Shown here: positions 58,036 to 64,000 of the stretch, piece by piece
Position numbering within the stretch: the stretch's first letter is position 1
How the letters are laid out: every line of letters begins with the position of its first letter
Source: Hydractinia symbiolongicarpus
Lineage: Eukaryota; Cnidaria; Hydrozoa; Anthoathecata; Hydractiniidae
Reading direction: 5' to 3'
Assembly (NCBI RefSeq): GCF_029227915.1
Contig: NC_079876.1
Coordinates: 22,756,001-22,820,000 of the forward strand
Length of the DNA: 64,000 bases
Position numbers and translations under genes: made by a program
The notes under the pieces: model-generated
The model's database searches: none
The model's input: the letters and a program-made list of their open reading frames with translations, nothing else
What the model was told of the DNA's origin: nothing

Positions 58036-58620
58036 TAGAAATATTGAGTATACGTAATCTTTGATTTGTAGGGGGAGAGTTTCTATTAAGGTGCCTGCCC
58101 CTGCCTTGTCGTTGCCTTACCAGCACTTACCGTGTCTTTGCCTACCCTTCCTATCCCTTTTCTGCTGCTGTCCACCTCATTCCTGTGCGTCCCATGCCTT
58201 GCCTACCCTTGCCTTTCTGATTCCTTTTCCTGTTTCCTTGCCTGCCTTTGCTCTTTCCTTTCCTTGCCGTGCTTAATGCCTTTGCCGCAACACTTTCTAT
58301 ATTAATTCTTCTTGGCCCTGTTCTGTTTTTCATTATTTGCCTATAAAGTACAGAAGTCGGTAACATCTTCGTATTGTTGTGGCACTTCCTCCAATGCTTG
58401 ATCCACAGTCTATAAAATAAAGATAGAATGATATTTAATGCGCTAACACTGATTATATGATTTTGAACGACCACCTAGGTACCAGGCCCCACTCACCTCC
58501 TTAACATCCTTTTCTTTCCTCCTGCGTTCAGATACTTCTCTGACTTTTGGTTTTTCCTTATACGGAAAAATGGAAGGGATTGACCCAGGTAAAAATAATG
58601 CTTTTTTTCTCCTCCCTGTG
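58036..58620. repeat. 585-bp direct duplication, copy 1
   Basis: Appears identical to 63416-64000 (offset 5380); the second copy is cut by the window end, so the unit is longer. It includes the CCTTGCC-rich repeat (58085-58290), TCTTGGCCCTGTTCTG (shared with autonomous Helitron 1 near 48214) and THAP-gene exons. Confidence 0.85.
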
Positions 58621-58753
58621 TAGGACAATTCGTTCTGAATTCTCCAGGGTCAAAACATTTTTCTTCAAAATGATCAGAGCAAACGTATACTCTGGACGGT
58701 AAGCTTGGTCGATTAATCAACTGAATCCAAGCTGATTTGTTTATTTTCGGATC
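58341..58753 (-). CDS. THAP zinc-finger gene exons (partial)
   Basis: Two minus-strand exons: 58497-58753 (acceptor CTGCCTAAG, donor GTGAGT) and 58341-58409 (acceptor TTTTATAG, stop TAG at 58341), joining in phase. The first encodes DPKINKSAWIQLINRPSLPS followed by RVYVCSDHFEEKCFD, the second half of a THAP domain with its Cys-x-x-His, then a basic region. The last exon encodes ETVDQALEEVPQQYEDVTDF and a few more residues. The exon with the first Cys pair was not found upstream. THAP domains bind DNA in transcription factors and P-element-type transposases; which applies here is unclear. Confidence 0.5.
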
Positions 58754-59120
58754 CTTAGGCAGAGAAAAATACTTTTATCCTGGTTTTTCAAACTGTTGTT
58801 AGTGCAATTCACAACCCTACCGAATGTGCGACCTGAGTTTAATCATCTCTCTGTGGCGGGACATCTAGTAAAGGGGAAAATAATTTTTAATTTTTGATTG
58901 ATTGACTTTTAAGTATCTGGAAAGAACTATGCACACCCAAGGCTAAAGTTATATTGGACTTTAAGTTTTTTTAGCATATGATCCTTACATAAAGTTCGTA
59001 CAGAATTAGCACAGTGTGTGTTCACCTTAAGGTCTTCGATTGTATGATTCCATATGAATAATTCATGAAAAGCGGGCTTTTACAATTCAGGGGGTAAAAT
59101 TACATAAAGTTTTAAACGTA

Positions 59121-59275
59121 TCTCTATAATAATAGCCGTCGTTTGTCTGTCTCTGCACGGACCCCCTGCTGAGTTAGAAAATCGTGCTACGGAAACACGA
59201 ATATCAAATGCGATATATTTTATCCACTTTGTTGCCACGGGTAAATACAAAGGACTTTTCCACGGCAACGACTAG
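59121..59275 (+). mobile_element. Minimal Helitron a (155 bp)
   Basis: Starts TCTCTATAATAATAGCCGTC after A and ends TTTTCCACGGCAACGACTAG. Tandem with two further copies. Confidence 0.6.
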
Positions 59276-59439
59276 TCTCTTTAATAATGTGTGTCCGCGA
59301 AAGCGGCGTCCCGTAACGAAAACACGAAAGTTTTAAAATGCGCACGAATATTAAATGCGATACATTTTTATCCACTTTGTTGCGACGGGTAAATTTAAAG
59401 GACGAGCGAACCCGTGGATTTTTCCACGGCAACGACTTA
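59276..59439 (+). mobile_element. Minimal Helitron b (164 bp)
   Basis: Starts TCTCTTTAATAATGTGTG directly after the CTAG of copy a; ends TTTTTCCACGGCAACGACTTA. Shares ATGCGATA...TTTATCCACTTTGTTGC with copy a. Confidence 0.6.
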
Positions 59440-59540
59440 TCTATAATAAAAGCCGTATTCCGTCTGTCTGTCTGTTCAAAAGGGTTACCGATGTTCCTTT
59501 GATCTTTCCGCGACTTTTATAAAACAGGGGGTTGTTTAAT
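59440..59540 (+). mobile_element. Helitron 5' end c
   Basis: TCTATAATAAAAGCCGTATTC then CGTCTGTCTGTCTG follows copy b with no spacer. The 3' end is not seen; the limit given is approximate. Confidence 0.5.
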
Positions 59541-60177
59541 CGCAAATCAAATTATTGATTAAAATAAATCCTAAAAATTAATTTATTTCTTTAATTAATT
59601 GAATTACTTTAATTTATTACCATAAGTAAGAAAAATAAATTTAGTGATAAAAATGAATGCATTACTTTAATACGCCATTTTTAATAACAATTACCCCCGT
59701 GACCTCAATCGCCGTTTTCGCTCAGGAGCTACAGAAAACAAATGGGACAGTTCCGCGAAATATGCATCGAAAATGCAAAATCACATGAAAACGAGAGTGG
59801 TTATAACCAGATTTCGGGATGCTGGTTCTTTACATGCAAGATTAAAGAATGTATCAACAAAATGTTCACTTTTATAGCTTTTAACTGGCAGTTTCACATA
59901 ATCGTAGTTAACACAGTTATAAAGAGGATTTTTGGTAGTTGTAGTTTGGCATAAAAGTTAAAACATTGCAGGTTTTAAGGGCGTATCTTTTGGTATATGT
60001 ATAGCTAGCTAAACTACCGTAGCCAATAAGTGACATCCATAAAAAGCGACTTGTTGTTATAATAACACGCAAAATATGCAGTATTAATGTGTTATATGAT
60101 TAACATGCAAATATACCACTTATAACATATGGGAATGTTAGATTTAATATAAATCAGTAGAACGCAAATATTTCACT

Positions 60178-60405
60178 AGTATATTTAACACGCAAAAATG
60201 CGAGTCATTGTTAACATGAAAAAATGCTTGTTATTGTTAAGAAGCAAAAATGCGAGTTATTATTAACCCGCAAAAATGCGAGTTATTATTAACACGCAAC
60301 AATGCGAGTTATTATTAACCCGCAAAAATGCGTGTTATTATTAACACGCAAAAATGCGAGTTATTGTTAACACGCGAAATTGTTTGTTATTATTAAGAAG
60401 TAAAC
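60178..60405. repeat. 26-bp minisatellite, about nine units
   Basis: Units resemble TTAACACGCAAAAATGCGAG followed by TTATTA, period about 26 bp. Each unit contains a small palindromic CGCAAAAATGCG. Variation between units is low in the centre and higher at the edges. Confidence 0.8.
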
Positions 60406-61149
60406 ATAAGTGCGAGTTCATGAATGGAACTATTGTTGCTAATGTCGTTCTTACAGGGTACAACGCTCCTCCTTACAGGGTTCCAGTTTATTCGGCGCAC
60501 GTGGAACTTTATGGCGATGATTGTTTTACCCGATTCTGGCGAAAGTTTTCTACCACACTTTCCCTCACACCACATTCTTTCAGAAATGAACACATGTTGA
60601 AAGAGAAGGTAGGTTATTATGTACAGAAACAGAGAAGATCAGAAAGAACGTTTACTTAGAGTGAGAACAGTCACTTTTGGGAATAATTCTATCCAGTATC
60701 AATCCATCATCTCCTGGAACCTTCTTCAACAGTTTTTAGAAGTTAATATGGCTACGCTGCCGTTGGGTCATCTAAAGTATCTGGTCAAGTTTTATTTTTT
60801 TTCATCATATAGTAGTATTAACATTTAATCCTTTTATTGTTACATATATTGATCGTTATTTATGAGTATATAAAGTTCGTAATTATAAATTTTTCAAAGT
60901 TGTAACTTGGTTTGGTGGTCATTCCAACCTATCAGGTATTATCCTATCGGAATGGTCTCCAGAAATAAAAGAAAACAAATAAATAAATACTTACTTACTT
61001 ACTTACTTACTTACGTAGATCACGACAAAGGAAAAGAGAAGCACCAATTACCTTTTCCACGCTTTCTACATCCGCCATATTTGTTTGTATCATTATCATA
61101 TGCTCTCCATCACAAAACTTTTTCCAACCACGAGGGAGTGTTAACACGA

Positions 61150-63415
61150 ATTTTTTAGTATCCGGTGTCACCTAAACACATACTCCCCTAACAGTTTACT
61201 CCCCAGTAATAATTTACTAGGAAAGAAGTACTCCCCAGTACTTATTTCCCGGGATATTGTTACTCCCGGGAGTATCTATTTATCGGAAAATTATTAGGAA
61301 ATATTCCCCGCAGGAAATTTTTCCTCCCCTATCTTAATAAATAAACATGACAATTATGATGCTGATAAAAAGAATTTATTAAGAGAACTTACAGTGGACT
61401 ACCGAAAGAGTTAAAAATCTGGTGAGGTGGGTCTGGCTTCTCTTTTTCAGTGGGACCATCAAAATCTATATACATACAAGCTTTTGTAAGAAGCAAGAGT
61501 TGTTTAAAGATATTTCAATACAAAAAGCTTTCAGAATCAAATGATTTTAATTGTTTTTTATAATGGTTGGTATATATCATAGAGATATCTCTATGTATAT
61601 ATGCAGCTAAACTTGACTTTAGAATAATCATTTCAAGATCATTTGATAATTTTTTTTCTCACGATAACTACAACCTTCAACAAAAAGCTGTAATAAAATG
61701 AATAGGAAAGATAGCTGTACAGCTATGAAGCTGTGGAACCAATGTTATGACGGAGCTGGGTTTTTTTTGTTACTGAGGATACCCAAAGCCTATTTCTAAT
61801 CATCAACGCATTGCAAACCAATAAAAACTTAAGCCTCGCTTGCCTAGCATTTGCAACAGGTCATGCTAGACTAATTATTAAAAATCGTTTTTATTACTTT
61901 AGAAAAGTTACATCATTTTTTTAAGTAAATAAGGTTTCTAATAAAAGTTAAAAGTTGTACCAGTAAAAGCATGTTTTAATAACACAATATCCCTGCAAAA
62001 GAGCTAGTTAATGTCAATAAAATATATACAGCATTGAGAAAACACTTAAAGATAAGAAATTCATTAAGGCAACAAAAAGTTGACTTTGCAATTTATGTAG
62101 CATAACTAATGCTTGGTGCTTGTTTTACAGGGGAAAAATTAAACAGGGTGGCTAAATTGTAGAACCCTCCTGTTTAGTCACTGAGCAGTGACCTCAATAA
62201 TAATACGCATATTTTATTTAAACTGGTAGCCGAATTGTTATTTTGTGCCAAGGACGCCTGTAAAAGGATGACAGGGAGATATATCATGGACGAAAATCTA
62301 AAGATATCTGGGATAGTCAACCGTTGTTTTATGGGTTGAAGGCTAGTCCAATAGAACACCCTTTGAGACATGGTCTGCAGAAAATTTCTACAAATCTGAG
62401 CAATTTCAGAATAGTTCCATAGTAATGTGGTGTATATTCCGAAGATCTTTTGCACAAATCGACAGGCAAAATAAGCATGCCACAAGCCGTAGACCAACCA
62501 GCCTATTACAAACTTTAATTTTCAGTGAAGGCATCTTAATTTGATCTTAAAATTAAAATCTAGTTTTTGCATGCAGATTATAATTTACATTATACATCAG
62601 TGAAAAAATGCTACTAGATACTTTTTAACCATAACTTGACCTGTCAGGGTGAACTGATAATTAGCCTTTAACTTTAGTTAGCCATTACAGGATAATTATA
62701 CGATAAATGCAGTAAAATGAGCTGCTTGTGCGGCTATTTATACGGTAGAGATCTGATTTGCTTAAATTTCTGTACTTTTCTTCGATATCGATATTCCAAT
62801 AGTCATCTACCTAGTTCCATAGCATGTTATGCTTCAATAAAAAGCAAGAAAAGAACAAGAAACGACTGCGCGTGAAAGATATTTATTTTTAAACTCATAT
62901 ATACCGGCTAATTAACTGTCTAAATTCAGACTTTGCTTTCATCACAACAAAAATGACAGCTGTTACTGTAATTAGCCATATAAATTTTGTATATATATTT
63001 AATTAGAAGATTCAATTTATGAATGCTCCTGAAACGACAACGCTGATTTTATGGAAAAACATTGAAAAGACGTAGTCAGGCGTGAAAAACATGGAGAAGT
63101 CATACATTATAATATCGACATATTAAAGAAAATTGTGGAAATTTAAGCGAAAAAGATCTCCACCGTATTATAGTCGTATGAGCGTGGACTAACTGTCCTG
63201 TTACATGCTAATTATCTGTTCTCCCTGAATGTTAACTTTCTTCTTCTATATAGTCTGGCTCATTTTATAATCTGTCGATTTTTCAGATTTTATGCACAAG
63301 CGTGGAAATTCCGTCAAAACGTAAACATCGAACCTCGTTTATATCACTAGGATAAAATATTTTATTCTATTGTTATGTTGAAGCAAACACAATAAATTAT
63401 GATGATATTGAGTAA
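61150..63415. other. No gene seen
   Basis: AT-rich. 61160-61330 has several palindromic ACTCCCCAGTA and CTCCCGGGAG motifs. A short (TTAC)n run is at 60988-61013, just before. No convincing exon, RNA gene or element end. Confidence 0.45.
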
Positions 63416-64000
63416 TAGAAATATTGAGTATACGTAATCTTTGATTTGTAGGGGGAGAGTTTCTATTAAGGTGCCTGCCCCTGCCTTGTCGTTGCCTTAC
63501 CAGCACTTACCGTGTCTTTGCCTACCCTTCCTATCCCTTTTCTGCTGCTGTCCACCTCATTCCTGTGCGTCCCATGCCTTGCCTACCCTTGCCTTTCTGA
63601 TTCCTTTTCCTGTTTCCTTGCCTGCCTTTGCTCTTTCCTTTCCTTGCCGTGCTTAATGCCTTTGCCGCAACACTTTCTATATTAATTCTTCTTGGCCCTG
63701 TTCTGTTTTTCATTATTTGCCTATAAAGTACAGAAGTCGGTAACATCTTCGTATTGTTGTGGCACTTCCTCCAATGCTTGATCCACAGTCTATAAAATAA
63801 AGATAGAATGATATTTAATGCGCTAACACTGATTATATGATTTTGAACGACCACCTAGGTACCAGGCCCCACTCACCTCCTTAACATCCTTTTCTTTCCT
63901 CCTGCGTTCAGATACTTCTCTGACTTTTGGTTTTTCCTTATACGGAAAAATGGAAGGGATTGACCCAGGTAAAAATAATGCTTTTTTTCTCCTCCCTGTG
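63416..64000. repeat. 585-bp direct duplication, copy 2 (cut by window end)
   Basis: Matches 58036-58620 base for base as far as I compared. Carries the same CCTTGCC-rich tract and the THAP exons at 63721-63789 and 63877 to the window end, minus strand. Confidence 0.85.
63721..64000 (-). CDS. THAP gene exons, second copy (partial)
   Basis: Last exon 63721-63789 and the 3' part of the preceding exon from 63877, with the same donor GTGAGT and acceptor as copy 1. The THAP-domain coding part lies beyond the window. Being identical to copy 1 it reflects a recent duplication or an assembly duplicate. Confidence 0.45.

Overview
This is an AT-rich metazoan nuclear segment made mostly of mobile DNA. 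Spliceosomal GT-AG introns, long (AT)n and (AAAT)n microsatellites, Helitrons, two Polinton/Maverick elements (polintovirus-like) and tRNA-derived SINE heads all point to an animal. The particular Polinton and transposase families, and the death-fold, CAP and THAP exons, suggest a cnidarian, probably a hydrozoan. That taxonomic call is inference; no rRNA or mitochondrial marker is present.

Layout. 1-2080: non-coding, with a G-rich tract, a Helitron 5' end and a degenerate ~245-bp tandem repeat. 2081-21612: three head-to-tail Helitron-type elements. The first carries a nested Mutator-like DNA transposon (2246-5088) with a frameshifted transposase. The third is split by Polinton A (about 5934-20933). 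21613-24000: mostly empty, with one SINE head and an (AAAT)n tract. 24070-31074: minus-strand host exons: a CAP/SCP-domain gene, an FN3 exon, and a large SF1-helicase-like P-loop ATPase gene. 31300-32900: Helitron fragments and a TTAA-flanked MITE. 33002-43037: Polinton B, complete at both TIRs but internally deleted. 44449-47804: a five-exon minus-strand gene containing a death-domain-like exon. 48184-51120 and 54211-56889: two decayed autonomous Helitrons (HUH Rep plus PIF1-like helicase). Between them lie a small spliced coiled-coil gene candidate and a long inverted repeat. 57600-64000: SINE head, tandem Helitron termini, a minisatellite, and a 585-bp direct duplication that carries THAP-domain exons.

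The two Polintons share one gene order: DUF4116-like repeats, small Zn ribbon, unknown, SAP domain (+); two-TM protein and minor-capsid-like protein (-); tail-anchored protein (+); membrane-active-like protein (-); double-jelly-roll major capsid protein, small membrane protein and integrase (+). A then has a packaging ATPase, three small proteins and a protein-primed DNA polymerase B on the minus strand. B has lost the integrase core, the ATPase and the polymerase palm through a single deletion, and its polymerase belongs to a different architecture from A's. Every Polinton gene I could check is broken or small; both copies are decayed.

Most notable non-coding signal: in both Polintons nearly every start codon is preceded within a few bases by an A-rich AATAAA/ATAAA motif. 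Divergent gene pairs are separated by only 17-32 bp, and convergent gene pairs meet at near-perfect hairpins with a recurring sequence. Together this looks like a compact virus-style transcription grammar shared by the two copies.
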